Shown: positions 27,987 to 39,503, numbered from the stretch's first letter. The stretch is DNA of 64,000 bases from an uncultured Verrucomicrobiota bacterium (GCA_902580225.1 CACHJU010000001.1:1-64000), one strand, 5' to 3'. Made by a program: numbers and translations. Notes: generated from the sequence alone by a model not told the origin.

Positions 27987-28229
27987 ATGAATATCAGTAT
28001 ACAGAATGATATCGAAGAATTGGCTCTTCGAATAGACAAAGACAACTTGAATCACCATTTATGGAATAACAATGGAACATGGTGGATTCACTACACAGTA
28101 TATCCCTCAGCGGTCACTGCAGAAAGAAAAAGGTATTCCTTAAAAACAAAAGATGTCAATACCGCTAGACTGCGAAGAGACGAGCATTTTGATCAGATTT
28201 TAACTAGGGTAACAGAGCTGGCAGCTTAG
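27987..28229 (+). CDS. 80-aa protein resembling the N-terminal DNA/arm-binding domain of tyrosine recombinases only
   Basis: NNNGTWWIHYTVYPSAVTAERKRYSLKTKDVNTARLRRDEHF resembles the integrase N-terminal three-strand/helix segment; no catalytic domain follows. Confidence 0.6.
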   Translation: MNISIQNDIEELALRIDKDNLNHHLWNNNGTWWIHYTVYPSAVTAERKRYSLKTKDVNTARLRRDEHFDQILTRVTELAA

Positions 28230-28335
28230 AATAATTAATCCTTGATCTTTGTATGTGGCGTCAGCATCAAAGGATTTGTGTGCCGGCCCCAAGAGTGAGT
28301 TTTATTTGTTGCAGGTAGCTGAATCCGTTTACAAT

Positions 28336-28366
28336 AGGATGGAGTTTAACTAAATCCTTTTTTTTT
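28336..28366 (+). terminator. Weak intrinsic terminator
   Basis: AGGAT-ggagtttaactaa-ATCCT followed by an uninterrupted T run. Confidence 0.4.
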
Positions 28367-28390
28367 ATGATAAATTTATTTAAATAATAA

Positions 28391-31300
28391 TTAATTGAAT
28401 AAACTTGGATCTGTTCCCAGGCAGCCAAAAATTCGATCAACCGCAGAGTTATTATCTTTAAGTTTCGATAATGCATTTAGGGCAAAATCCTTTTTTTTCT
28501 GAATGGAAAGTCTTTCACAAGTCTCTCTGTTCGCTTGATCTTTTATAAAATTGTCCAAGTACTCTACTCTAGATTCCCAGTAATTTTGAGTAACTTGAAT
28601 TCGAGTTTTTAAACGCTGGTTATACCAGTCACTTTTAAGAATATTTGTTGGTTCAAATAAATCTCTAAACTTTTCATCAGTCAGTTTACATCCTTCCCAT
28701 TCACCTTTGGCCATAATTGTAAGTAGTGCCTTGAGTGGAGGGCATGCTTTTTCGATGGAATTGTCGTTGAAATATCTTGCAGCTATGTTTTTTCCTGTTT
28801 CAAGCAGATTTTTTATACTATCTGCATATTGAGCCTCATCCTGTAATTCGGGTTTTAGCATATCTTCTGGTAAGACTGAAACTGGGTCTGTAAATATTCT
28901 TCCTAGAAATTCATGAGTAAAGCTTCTTGTAATTCTATAACCTAGTAGAGATGTGGGTAAATTTTGACCCTGATAAGAAAAATCCGGAACTTTTTCTAAA
29001 TATCCTTTGGCTATCATTTCTTGTGGATTATCCTCAAAATCTCGCAGTCGGCTCCAAATTTCAGGAATTAAAAGACTTATGTCATGATTTACTTGATATT
29101 TAGGACCCACATACCCTGCGGAGGTTACGAATGCTCCTTGACCTGTTGAGGCATATGAAATTAGTGCGGCATTAAGGTCGTGTATAGGCAAAAGAGCATT
29201 AAAGGGACTTTTGGTCATAGCACCTTCAGAACCTGCACCTGTGGTAGAGGGAGATTTACCAGTAACGCTCACTATAAAATCCATAAAAAGTTCGGGTAAC
29301 TCTAAATAATGAATGGGGGCAAAACAGCATAATGGTCTAATCCCCGTTTCTTTATCCGACGGATTATTTCTCCTTCCTGGTAAAACTGCCCGAACAGGGT
29401 AAAGCACCGATTTGTGAATATTAATTCCTCTCTTTAATCTAGTACCGGCAGTTGCTAGATAAACCGAACGGGGATCAAACAAATCTGGTCTAGTTTGAAG
29501 ATAACGAGGATTTTTGGAAGGTTTTCCATTCACAATTCGTGGATTTGCTGAAGAAACAAAAGATACATCCTTCTCCGTGCTTTCTGCCACTGATTCAATA
29601 AGTTCTCTGATCGGTTTTGTATACTCTTCAAATGATAATGTATTACTAATTTGATCTTGGGCATCTTCTTTTGAAAGAGGTTCGAAATTACTAATAAAGT
29701 TTCCTGGTCTTGAGATATCTTTTTCAGTTTGTTTATCAAACCCCCGAATGATGGCATCGTCAGGTCTTTGGAATAATCTGTATTCACAATTATGAACGAA
29801 TTTTGCTGATTTTTTGAAATTACCATGTCCGATATTTTCAATAAGGTTTGTGGGAGCCAAAGTTGAAGCTGTTATATCATCTTCAGCCAAAATTTTATTG
29901 GCTGGTACGAAGTCTTTTCTTAGAGCAAATAATCTCCAAGAACCTTTTTGATCAAAACCGATACGCAAATGTCTAGTAATTAATTTAGTTCCAAGGTATC
30001 TTAGCTCATTAGCGGGTTGTCCATTTACCGAATCGACGCTGAATGCGTCTTGCCAATCTTCACCCCATTCAGCTCTATGCCTCCTTTTGATTATTAGAAT
30101 TAAATCCTTAACTCTCTGTGGAATGGATTTTAACCATAGATTGAAATCCTCGGTGTATAATGATTTGGAAGGTGTAAGAAGTTTAATTACTGAGCCAAGT
30201 GAACGACTAGGACTTAAAATCGGACGATTTCGAAGGTCATGTTTCTCGGGTTCCATAAAACGGTTAGAAAAATCCTTTTTTAAAATTTCTTTGGTTAATG
30301 CCATATCTTTTTCCCAGTCCGCAACATAAGCCGGACCGCTTACAATAGCATCGGTTATTGGCTTTGAGATTTCGGATTTTCCTCCTCCTGAAACAGTGCA
30401 TGGTTTGTGACATAAAAATCCTTCTCCCACCGTTCCTATTAGTTTCCAGGGACCATTATGTTCGGCTTTTTTCATTTCAACTTTGTAGCCCGATGGTAAA
30501 ATATAAGCAAAGTCCGGTTGCAGTCTTATTTGGTGAAGTTCATTGCCCTCCCCTTCCCAATTAATGCTTTGTTCCCTGAGACTGAAAACAGCATTTTCAG
30601 GAAGATAAATAATTGATGTGAAAGATGGATCAATAAGGTAACCGTCCTTTAGGTCATGAGTGGAACATTCCATAACTGACAAAGTGTCAGAAAATTTTTG
30701 AGGAGTGGGGGGTAAAATTTCCAAAGGATTAAATTCTTCTCCAAGATCATAGCTTGGAAAGACTACTGCACCTCCAGCATGTTCCTCTTCACCGAGACCG
30801 GATAAATTTGCAGAAAAACTAATTTGTGTTTTAACTTCCTTTTTACAATACCCAAAGTAGTTATCGGCAAGAATTGTAACGATCATTCCGGACGAATCAC
30901 GAAATGTTAATTTAAAAGGATCGCCTCCGTTGTAGGCTTCCTCAGGATCGTCAAAATACATACCGTCTCTAATTTGCCTGTCAGTAGCATCAGATTTTTT
31001 TGGTAATTGAAGGAATTTTTTTGGAGTTCCTGCCAAATGGGGAGCCACGATTACGCACCCCGTATGCCCAGTCCAACTTTCGATATCGAGTCCGGCATCG
31101 TTTTCAGCCAAAAAGGGGTCACCTCCATTACCAAAAATACTTTCAACAAAATCAAGGTTGGCAACACATCCACCAGGAGCAAAAAAACGGATTTCCAAAG
31201 ATTTCTCTCGGATAAAACCTTCAACTTCAGGACAGACTACAGGTCTTAATAAAAGCGAAACCCAACACTTTGCTGGATCTTTCTCTTTGGATGCAAAAGG

Positions 31301-31867
31301 GAAAGTCATGTCATCTGCAGGTGGATTAAGTGCGATTCTTAATAATTCTTTGGCTGCTTTTAAAGGAACAATCTTTTTATCATCGGGAGCAGGTAACCCG
31401 ACATCAGCGACATGAAATACACCCGAAGTTGTCCGTCTGTCCCGCGAGGGGTTGTGAAGAACGCCTTGGGCTACTTTATGAGAATTAATTATTTTTGAGC
31501 GAAAGCTTTGACCATTGAGCGGTAATGAAGTAATTCGTGCCAATCCATGACGATCTAGAACGAACGACTCTGTTGGCAGACTGGGACGATCACTGCCTAA
31601 TATTTTAGTGAGAAAATTTTGTATTCGCTCATCTGTTGGACATAAATGCCCTCGTAGTAAGCGAACTTTCTCTCGATATTCTTTAATCAGGGAACTACTT
31701 AAGCGTATAGCAGGATTCTGGCTTTGATCTCCAACAGTCGGAAGAGCAAGAGTAGCGAGCTTGAGGTTGGCGTAGTTGACAAGCTCTTGGTATTCATCAG
31801 AATTCGAGGAATAGCTCGCTTCTATTCCCAAAGCAGTTTGTTTACTTTTAACATTTACGGATTTCAT
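28391..31867 (-). CDS. Large (1158 aa) protein, putative PPi-dependent phosphoenolpyruvate carboxykinase-like
   Basis: VSVTGKSPSTTGAGSEGAMTKSPFNALLPIHDLNAALISY and ADNYFGYCKKEVKTQISFSANL...EEEHAGGAVVFPSYDLGEEF with about 1150 aa length match my recollection of the PPi-PEPCK family. Confidence 0.55.
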   Translation of the reverse strand: MKSVNVKSKQTALGIEASYSSNSDEYQELVNYANLKLATLALPTVGDQSQNPAIRLSSSLIKEYREKVRLLRGHLCPTDERIQNFLTKILGSDRPSLPTESFVLDRHGLARITSLPLNGQSFRSKIINSHKVAQGVLHNPSRDRRTTSGVFHVADVGLPAPDDKKIVPLKAAKELLRIALNPPADDMTFPFASKEKDPAKCWVSLLLRPVVCPEVEGFIREKSLEIRFFAPGGCVANLDFVESIFGNGGDPFLAENDAGLDIESWTGHTGCVIVAPHLAGTPKKFLQLPKKSDATDRQIRDGMYFDDPEEAYNGGDPFKLTFRDSSGMIVTILADNYFGYCKKEVKTQISFSANLSGLGEEEHAGGAVVFPSYDLGEEFNPLEILPPTPQKFSDTLSVMECSTHDLKDGYLIDPSFTSIIYLPENAVFSLREQSINWEGEGNELHQIRLQPDFAYILPSGYKVEMKKAEHNGPWKLIGTVGEGFLCHKPCTVSGGGKSEISKPITDAIVSGPAYVADWEKDMALTKEILKKDFSNRFMEPEKHDLRNRPILSPSRSLGSVIKLLTPSKSLYTEDFNLWLKSIPQRVKDLILIIKRRHRAEWGEDWQDAFSVDSVNGQPANELRYLGTKLITRHLRIGFDQKGSWRLFALRKDFVPANKILAEDDITASTLAPTNLIENIGHGNFKKSAKFVHNCEYRLFQRPDDAIIRGFDKQTEKDISRPGNFISNFEPLSKEDAQDQISNTLSFEEYTKPIRELIESVAESTEKDVSFVSSANPRIVNGKPSKNPRYLQTRPDLFDPRSVYLATAGTRLKRGINIHKSVLYPVRAVLPGRRNNPSDKETGIRPLCCFAPIHYLELPELFMDFIVSVTGKSPSTTGAGSEGAMTKSPFNALLPIHDLNAALISYASTGQGAFVTSAGYVGPKYQVNHDISLLIPEIWSRLRDFEDNPQEMIAKGYLEKVPDFSYQGQNLPTSLLGYRITRSFTHEFLGRIFTDPVSVLPEDMLKPELQDEAQYADSIKNLLETGKNIAARYFNDNSIEKACPPLKALLTIMAKGEWEGCKLTDEKFRDLFEPTNILKSDWYNQRLKTRIQVTQNYWESRVEYLDNFIKDQANRETCERLSIQKKKDFALNALSKLKDNNSAVDRIFGCLGTDPSLFN

Positions 31868-32118
31868 ATGGACTAATTAATTTTGTTTAATTCGATTAAG
31901 AAAGATGCATACCTAAAAGGCTAATTAAGGCAATGTGGGTAAAAATTGATCACTTTCTATATTGAATTTGTAAAAGAGCCTATTGGTAACGAAGTAATTA
32001 ATGAATAAAAACGAGCTTTTACTTAAAAAAATATGCCTTTATGGATAGTTTTCTTCAGACTACATAATCATATGATGCTTGAACTAAATCGTCCATCGTG
32101 TAAATATTATAAATGTGC

Positions 32119-32195
32119 GGGCCCTTAGCTCAGTTGGTTAGAGCATGCGACTCATAATCGCCAGGTCGTCGGTTCGAGCCCGACAGGGCCCACCA
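32119..32195 (+). tRNA. tRNA with CAU anticodon, probably tRNA-Ile2 (lysidine-modified), CCA encoded
   Basis: GGGCCCTTAGCTCAGTTGGTTAGAGCATGCGACTCATAATCGCCAGGTCGTCGGTTCGAGCCCGACAGGGCCCACCA; cloverleaf folds and resembles E. coli tRNA-Ile2 (GGCCCCTTAGCTCAG...GGCGACTCATAATCGC). Confidence 0.9.
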
Positions 32196-32212
32196 TCTAA
32201 AATTAATACTTA

Positions 32213-32890
32213 TTAATCCAAAATGGTTGAATGATTTGGTACATCCAGATCAGTCCATTTGTCGGACCATTTAAAGTATTCCAAAAATTCTGAAACATGG
32301 ATGCGCTTATTAATTTCTTGAATCCGCAATTTTGTCTTTGCGTTGAGATCATCATATGATTTCAATATTTTCTTATTTTTTTCAATAACTTGATTGATCT
32401 CATTTTCGCGTTCAGCGGTAAGAATAGAGTGTTCTGCAATTGGATCCACTGTTTCAGTTTGTTTGTTAATTTGTGTAAAAATTTCTAATTCTTCATTTGT
32501 ATTATTTAATGAGTCGTCGGAATTTTCTGCAAATGGGTCAGGCATTACAGTTTTTTCTTCAGGCATTTTTTCAATAGCCTTTTTTTTCTTTTCCTCAATT
32601 AGTTGAATTTCAGTTTCGTCCATCGGGGGAATAGGATCGGGAATAGGAATAATTTCAGGTTTTTCAATAAAAGGTTCTTCTGGATTTGAATATGCAGATT
32701 TAAAACATTCGGCTTCAAGTTCGTTTAAATTACTATTTGAAAGAAATTTAATACAGGATTGAGCAAATGATTTTAAAGCTTCATTGGAATTAAAAGCCAT
32801 GAAATATTTTTCGACGGGTAAATCGTCATCCAGCGTGTAGTGTATCTTGAATTCAATAAGATCGGGTTCGCGTTCAGTCTTCTTTTTCAT
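32213..32890 (-). CDS. Hypothetical acidic, proline-containing, coiled-coil protein
   Basis: ORF with coding-like composition; EKPEIIPIPDPIPPMDETE and Lys/Glu-rich helices; no family recognised. Confidence 0.55.
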   Translation of the reverse strand: MKKKTEREPDLIEFKIHYTLDDDLPVEKYFMAFNSNEALKSFAQSCIKFLSNSNLNELEAECFKSAYSNPEEPFIEKPEIIPIPDPIPPMDETEIQLIEEKKKKAIEKMPEEKTVMPDPFAENSDDSLNNTNEELEIFTQINKQTETVDPIAEHSILTAERENEINQVIEKNKKILKSYDDLNAKTKLRIQEINKRIHVSEFLEYFKWSDKWTDLDVPNHSTILD

Positions 32891-33004
32891 TGGGCAATGA
32901 CTAGTATGTAGCGGCTTTCTTCAAGCACGGAATAAAGCCTAGTGAACTAATCACGCATTTATTTTGAGAAGAACGCAAGAACTAAAAAAATATAACTACG
33001 AAAC

Positions 33005-33038
33005 TTAGTAAAATTCTAACTCTCGAGTAGAGTTGGAA
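33005..33038 (-). terminator. Intrinsic terminator of the atp operon
   Basis: Plus-strand TTCTAACTCT-cgagt-AGAGTTGGAA stem (one G:U), followed on the minus strand by TTTTAC. Confidence 0.6.
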
Positions 33039-33052
33039 AAATGTTTGGAATT

Positions 33053-33463
33053 TCAACGAATTTTATTTTTGGCGATTTTTTTGGCCATTTCAAAACGGGC
33101 AGCAGCTTCCAGTTGTTCAAGCTGAGATTGTTCGATATTACTGTCCTTGGCTTGTTGTAGGGCTTTTTCAGCTTTTTGAATGGCCTCATCTATTGCTTGC
33201 TCATCTTCTTCGGAAACCTTTGCTGCACCATCTGTTAAAATTGATACTTTATCACCATAGACTTCCATAAAGCCAGTGTTGATGGATATGTAATCAAACT
33301 CACCCTCATGTTCAATTTTCAGATAACCAGGTACAACTTTGTCGATAATCGGAATATGCTTGGGTAATATATCAATCCTACCGTTAGCAGTTGGAATGAC
33401 AACCGATTTCACTTCTTTAGAGAATGTAATTGAATCGGGAGTAACTATTTCAAGAAAAAGCGG
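33053..33463 (-). CDS. atpC: ATP synthase epsilon subunit
   Basis: MPLFLEIVTPDSITFSKEVKSVVIPTANGRIDILPKHIPI; start at internal Met. Confidence 0.93.
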   Translation of the reverse strand, partial: PLFLEIVTPDSITFSKEVKSVVIPTANGRIDILPKHIPIIDKVVPGYLKIEHEGEFDYISINTGFMEVYGDKVSILTDGAAKVSEEDEQAIDEAIQKAEKALQQAKDSNIEQSQLEQLEAAARFEMAKKIAKNKIR

Positions 33464-33476
33464 CATACTTTGAGGT

Positions 33477-35808
<2,332 letters not shown>

Positions 35809-35824
35809 GTGTATTTAAACTCGA

Positions 35825-37357
35825 TTAACCCTGCGTTCTTTTCCAGTCTTCCAATGTGGAGCGAAGCTTATCTTCTGTATCTGATTCAAGCTTTCCAATT
35901 GAATAGATTTCTTTGCACACTTCTGTACCTTGGGTTGTGAGATATTCTTTAAGACTTTCTACTGATGAAGAAATTTGGGAAACTTCGATTGAATCAAAGA
36001 AATCGTTTTGCATAGCCCACATTATGGCTGTCTGAATTTCGACAGGAATTGGGTTGTAGGCAGTTTGTTTAAACATTTCAACGATGCGAGCACCCCTATC
36101 AAGTCGTGCTTTTGTTGCAGCATCCAAATCAGATTCAAATTGAGAAAAAGCAGCTAGTTCTCTAAACTGTGCAAGCTCAAGTTTTACTTTTCCGGCAACT
36201 TTTTTGTAAGCTTTTATTTGTGCCGCTGAACCGACTCGTGAGACTGATAGACCAACAGATACAGCTGGTCTGATTCCTTTATTAAATAAATCGGTTTCAA
36301 GGAAAATTTGACCATCTGTTATTGAAATAACATTAGTTGGAATATATCCAGATACATCTCCCATTTGGGTTTCAATAATTGGCAGTGCGGTTAGGGAACC
36401 GTTTCCATTTTCCTCATTTAAACGTGCTGATCTCTCGAGTAGTCTTGAGTGTAAATAGAAAACATCGCCAGGATAGGCTTCTCGCCCGGAAGGTCTTTTG
36501 AGAATGAGTGAAATTTGTCTGTACGCGACTGCATGTTTGGATAGATCGTCATATACGATAAGTGCATCCATACCATTTTCCATGAACCATTCACCAATTG
36601 CACATCCGGCATAAGGAGCAAGGTATTGGTTTGCAGGATTATCAGCAGCAGGTGCGGAAACGATGGTCACATATTCCATTGCTCCGGTTTCTTCTAAAAC
36701 CTTAATTGTTCTAGCAATATTGGAGTTTTTCTGGCCAACGGCAACATAGATGCAGTAAACAGGTCTAAAATCTTCATCTCTGGATTCAGCACCTTTTTTA
36801 TTTATCTTGGCTTGATTAATGATTGTATCGATAGCGATAGTCGTTTTACCAGTAGATCTGTCACCAATAATTAATTCTCTCTGACCTCTTCCAATAGGGA
36901 TCATCGAATCAACTGCCATGATACCAGTTTGAAGGGGTTGTGAAACAGATTTTCTTGGTATAATGCCAGGTGCAATTCTTTCAACTGGGAAAGTAATATC
37001 AGAATCAATAGGCCCATTTTCATCGATTGGACGACCAACAGCATCCACTACCCTGCCGAGTAAAGCTTTCCCGACAGGAACAGACAAAAGTTTACCGGTT
37101 GTTTTAACTTCATCACCTTCTTTTAAATCACTTGTTTCGCCAAGAACAACGCAGCCTATTGAATCTTCTTCAAGGTTAAGAGCAATTCCCAAAACATTAT
37201 TTGGAAACTCTACCATTTCATTGTACATCACATTGGAAAGACCTTCTACTCTGGCAACACCGTCTGCTAATGTTGTGATGGTTCCTACATTAGTGAGAGT
37301 AGGATCAGTAGAAAGATCTTCAATTTCTTTTCGAATCAAATCGGTTATTGAACTCAT
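35825..37357 (-). CDS. atpA: ATP synthase alpha subunit
   Basis: [19 protein letters not shown]-loop, [22 protein letters not shown]. Confidence 0.98.
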   Translation of the reverse strand: MSSITDLIRKEIEDLSTDPTLTNVGTITTLADGVARVEGLSNVMYNEMVEFPNNVLGIALNLEEDSIGCVVLGETSDLKEGDEVKTTGKLLSVPVGKALLGRVVDAVGRPIDENGPIDSDITFPVERIAPGIIPRKSVSQPLQTGIMAVDSMIPIGRGQRELIIGDRSTGKTTIAIDTIINQAKINKKGAESRDEDFRPVYCIYVAVGQKNSNIARTIKVLEETGAMEYVTIVSAPAADNPANQYLAPYAGCAIGEWFMENGMDALIVYDDLSKHAVAYRQISLILKRPSGREAYPGDVFYLHSRLLERSARLNEENGNGSLTALPIIETQMGDVSGYIPTNVISITDGQIFLETDLFNKGIRPAVSVGLSVSRVGSAAQIKAYKKVAGKVKLELAQFRELAAFSQFESDLDAATKARLDRGARIVEMFKQTAYNPIPVEIQTAIMWAMQNDFFDSIEVSQISSSVESLKEYLTTQGTEVCKEIYSIGKLESDTEDKLRSTLEDWKRTQG

Positions 37358-37368
37358 AGTTTGTTAAG

Positions 37369-37770
37369 TTATATAAGAGAATTTTTTAGACGATTTAAAC
37401 GGCTTGAAATTGAATCTTCGTATACATCGTCTCCAAGTCGTAATTTAAAACCAGCAATTAATGAATGGTTAGTAGAGGTTACTAATTCGGTATAATCAGG
37501 TTCTGCTTGAGGAAGATGCTGAAGGAGAATTTCGGAGAATGTTGAGTTGTCACTAGAGTGAGCTTTTTCAATCAGACACTGATACGATTTTTCCCTTTCT
37601 TTAACTAATTTTTGGTATTTTCGCAAAATAGGCATGGATTTTGTCCTGGGAAGTTTACGAAGTTCTTGTAAAACATACTTAACCTTATCAATGTCAATTC
37701 TTCCATCTGCACCGGTAGACTCGATTAAAAGAATTCGAGCGACTTTCGAATCTTTGGAATTAGAAGCCAT
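37369..37770 (-). CDS. atpH: ATP synthase delta subunit
   Basis: Position between atpF and atpA; C-terminal LVTSTNHSLIAGFKLRLGDDVYEDSISSRLNRLKNSL; start at MASNSKD. Confidence 0.85.
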   Translation of the reverse strand: MASNSKDSKVARILLIESTGADGRIDIDKVKYVLQELRKLPRTKSMPILRKYQKLVKEREKSYQCLIEKAHSSDNSTFSEILLQHLPQAEPDYTELVTSTNHSLIAGFKLRLGDDVYEDSISSRLNRLKNSLI

Positions 37771-38314
37771 GGTTGTTTTCTGAAGATAAATTAATTTCTC
37801 TTGCAGCAGCCTCAGCAAAACGCGATTTTTCATCTTCACCCAATTCCCTATGTAGGACTTTGCTAGTGGCGAGAACAACAAGTGAAGCAATTTCATCTCT
37901 GGCATCTTTCAATACACGCTGCCTTTCCAACTCGGTGGAAGCCTTGGCTTTTGCAATTATATCTTCAGCTTGTTTCCTAGCTTCCTCCTTTTGTGATTCT
38001 ATTATGGTCTTTGCTTGCTCTTGTGCAATCGAGACAGTTTTCTTTGCTTCAATGGAGGCCTCCTGAAGAGTTTCACTTTGTTTTTTCTCAGTTTCCTCAA
38101 GTTCAAGTTTAATTTTGTCAGCATTCTTTAAAGAATCAGCGATTTGTTTCTCGCGATCTTTAATTGTTGAAAGAATCTTTCTGAACGCGAAAAACCATAT
38201 AGCTAGTGCTACAATTGCAAAGTTGATGCATTGAGCGATGAATAGCGGATAATCGATACCGAACTGGTTAATAATTTTTTCACCCGTATTCGCTAGACTG
38301 GCTAAAGTGATCAT
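37760..38314 (-). CDS. atpF: ATP synthase b subunit
   Basis: N-terminal TM (PLFIAQCINFAIVALAIWFFAFRKIL) plus long Lys/Glu-rich helix; operon position. Confidence 0.92.
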   Translation of the reverse strand: MITLASLANTGEKIINQFGIDYPLFIAQCINFAIVALAIWFFAFRKILSTIKDREKQIADSLKNADKIKLELEETEKKQSETLQEASIEAKKTVSIAQEQAKTIIESQKEEARKQAEDIIAKAKASTELERQRVLKDARDEIASLVVLATSKVLHRELGEDEKSRFAEAAAREINLSSENNHGF

Positions 38315-38338
38315 GAGAAGAAATGAGCAGTATTACTA

Positions 38339-38584
38339 TTACAAAAATAGGGAATAAAAAGCTACTGCTTCTGCAAGAGCCATGCCGATGATGGACTGAA
38401 CAAGGATAGCTCCCGACGCATCAGGATTCCTTCCAACGGCTTCAGCTCCCTTCATACCGACGATACCAACCCCAATGGCAGCACCGAGACAGCCAAGACC
38501 ACCTTGGATGCTACCAGTTATTCCACCTTCCTGTGAGGCGGCTTGCGTGACTTGATCAGTTGCTTGTGCTAGTATTTCTATCAT
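38339..38584 (-). CDS. atpE: ATP synthase c subunit
   Basis: GGLGCLGAAIGVGIVGMKGAEAVGRNPDASGAILVQSIIGMALAEAVAFYSLFL. Confidence 0.95.
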   Translation of the reverse strand: MIEILAQATDQVTQAASQEGGITGSIQGGLGCLGAAIGVGIVGMKGAEAVGRNPDASGAILVQSIIGMALAEAVAFYSLFL

Positions 38585-38651
38585 ATTTTAATTTGGTTAA
38601 GTTATGTATTGTTGATCGCCTACTGTCGATGCATAGTCACGATCTTAAAGA

Positions 38652-39503
38652 TTAATGATGTTCATTTCCATGATTGCACATCAATCCGATGAAAACGGAG
38701 ATTAGCAACATAAACACAAGAGCTTGAACGAGACCAATTAAAATTTCCATGAAATAAAAAGGAATTGGAACAATCCATTCAAACCCGGGAGCTATAGTAA
38801 ACATTTTATGCAATAGGTTTTCACCTCCATACACATTTCCGAACAATCTAAAGCTGAGAGAAATTGGTCTGAACAAAATGGAAATTACTTCAATAATACC
38901 CACTGCAAAGAAGATTGGAATGAGTCCGATAAAAGTATATAAACCAACTTCATTTTTGTCTGCTTTATTTCCAAAAATGTGGACCATAATGCTCTTGAGT
39001 CCTTCGAATTTAAAAATGAAATAAAGCCAAGCAATATTTGCTACAGCGGCAAGCGCTAAAGTCATATTTAAATCAGCATTACCAGGTCTAATGAGCGATG
39101 TATACTTTCCATTCTCATCATAATATCCAATCGACCCGACTCCAGGTAATAAACCACTCCAATTTTGAATCAAAATAAAAATAAATAATCCACTAAGTAG
39201 CCAAAAGGATGGAAAAAATAATTTACGACCGACAATGGGTTCAACGATACTACGAAGACCGCCCACTATAGATTCAACAAAAAGTTGACCTTTACTTGGC
39301 ACTAAAGACGTTTTACCAACAAGAAGGCGAACGACTAAAATAATTAAAAGAGAAATCGCCCAACTTGTTATCATAGAGTTGGTTATGGGAATCCCTAAAA
39401 TTTCGAAAGCTTTTTCTGCTGTTAAGCTTACGCCATCCTTCCCAGCAGCTGTAAGGTTTAATGTGGTTATTAAAAGGAGGAAAAAATGAATTAAGGTTCT
39501 CAG
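38652..39503 (-). CDS. atpB: ATP synthase a subunit (N-terminus extended relative to the ORF track; CTG start proposed)
   Basis: Core FRLFGNVYGGENLLHKMF and LVQALVFMLLISVFIGL; in-frame upstream RTLIHFFLLLITTLNLTAAGKDGVSLTAEKAFEILGIPITNS precedes the annotated MITSWAIS. Confidence 0.85.
   Translation of the reverse strand: MRTLIHFFLLLITTLNLTAAGKDGVSLTAEKAFEILGIPITNSMITSWAISLLIILVVRLLVGKTSLVPSKGQLFVESIVGGLRSIVEPIVGRKLFFPSFWLLSGLFIFILIQNWSGLLPGVGSIGYYDENGKYTSLIRPGNADLNMTLALAAVANIAWLYFIFKFEGLKSIMVHIFGNKADKNEVGLYTFIGLIPIFFAVGIIEVISILFRPISLSFRLFGNVYGGENLLHKMFTIAPGFEWIVPIPFYFMEILIGLVQALVFMLLISVFIGLMCNHGNEHH

Noticed and set aside
27987-28229. Intact prophage or ICE inserted at the nearby tRNA
   Set aside because: Only an N-terminal integrase-like domain is present; no catalytic domain, phage genes or att repeats, and the tRNA is about 4 kb away.
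30087-31415. Several 68-85 aa plus-strand ORFs opposite the PPi-PEPCK-like gene
   Set aside because: Scattered, overlapping each other in different frames and antisense to a long coding region.
36963-37367. 134-aa plus-strand ORF opposite atpA, and similar ORFs opposite atpD (34368-34752)
   Set aside because: Overlap strongly conserved ATP synthase genes on the opposite strand; no independent support.
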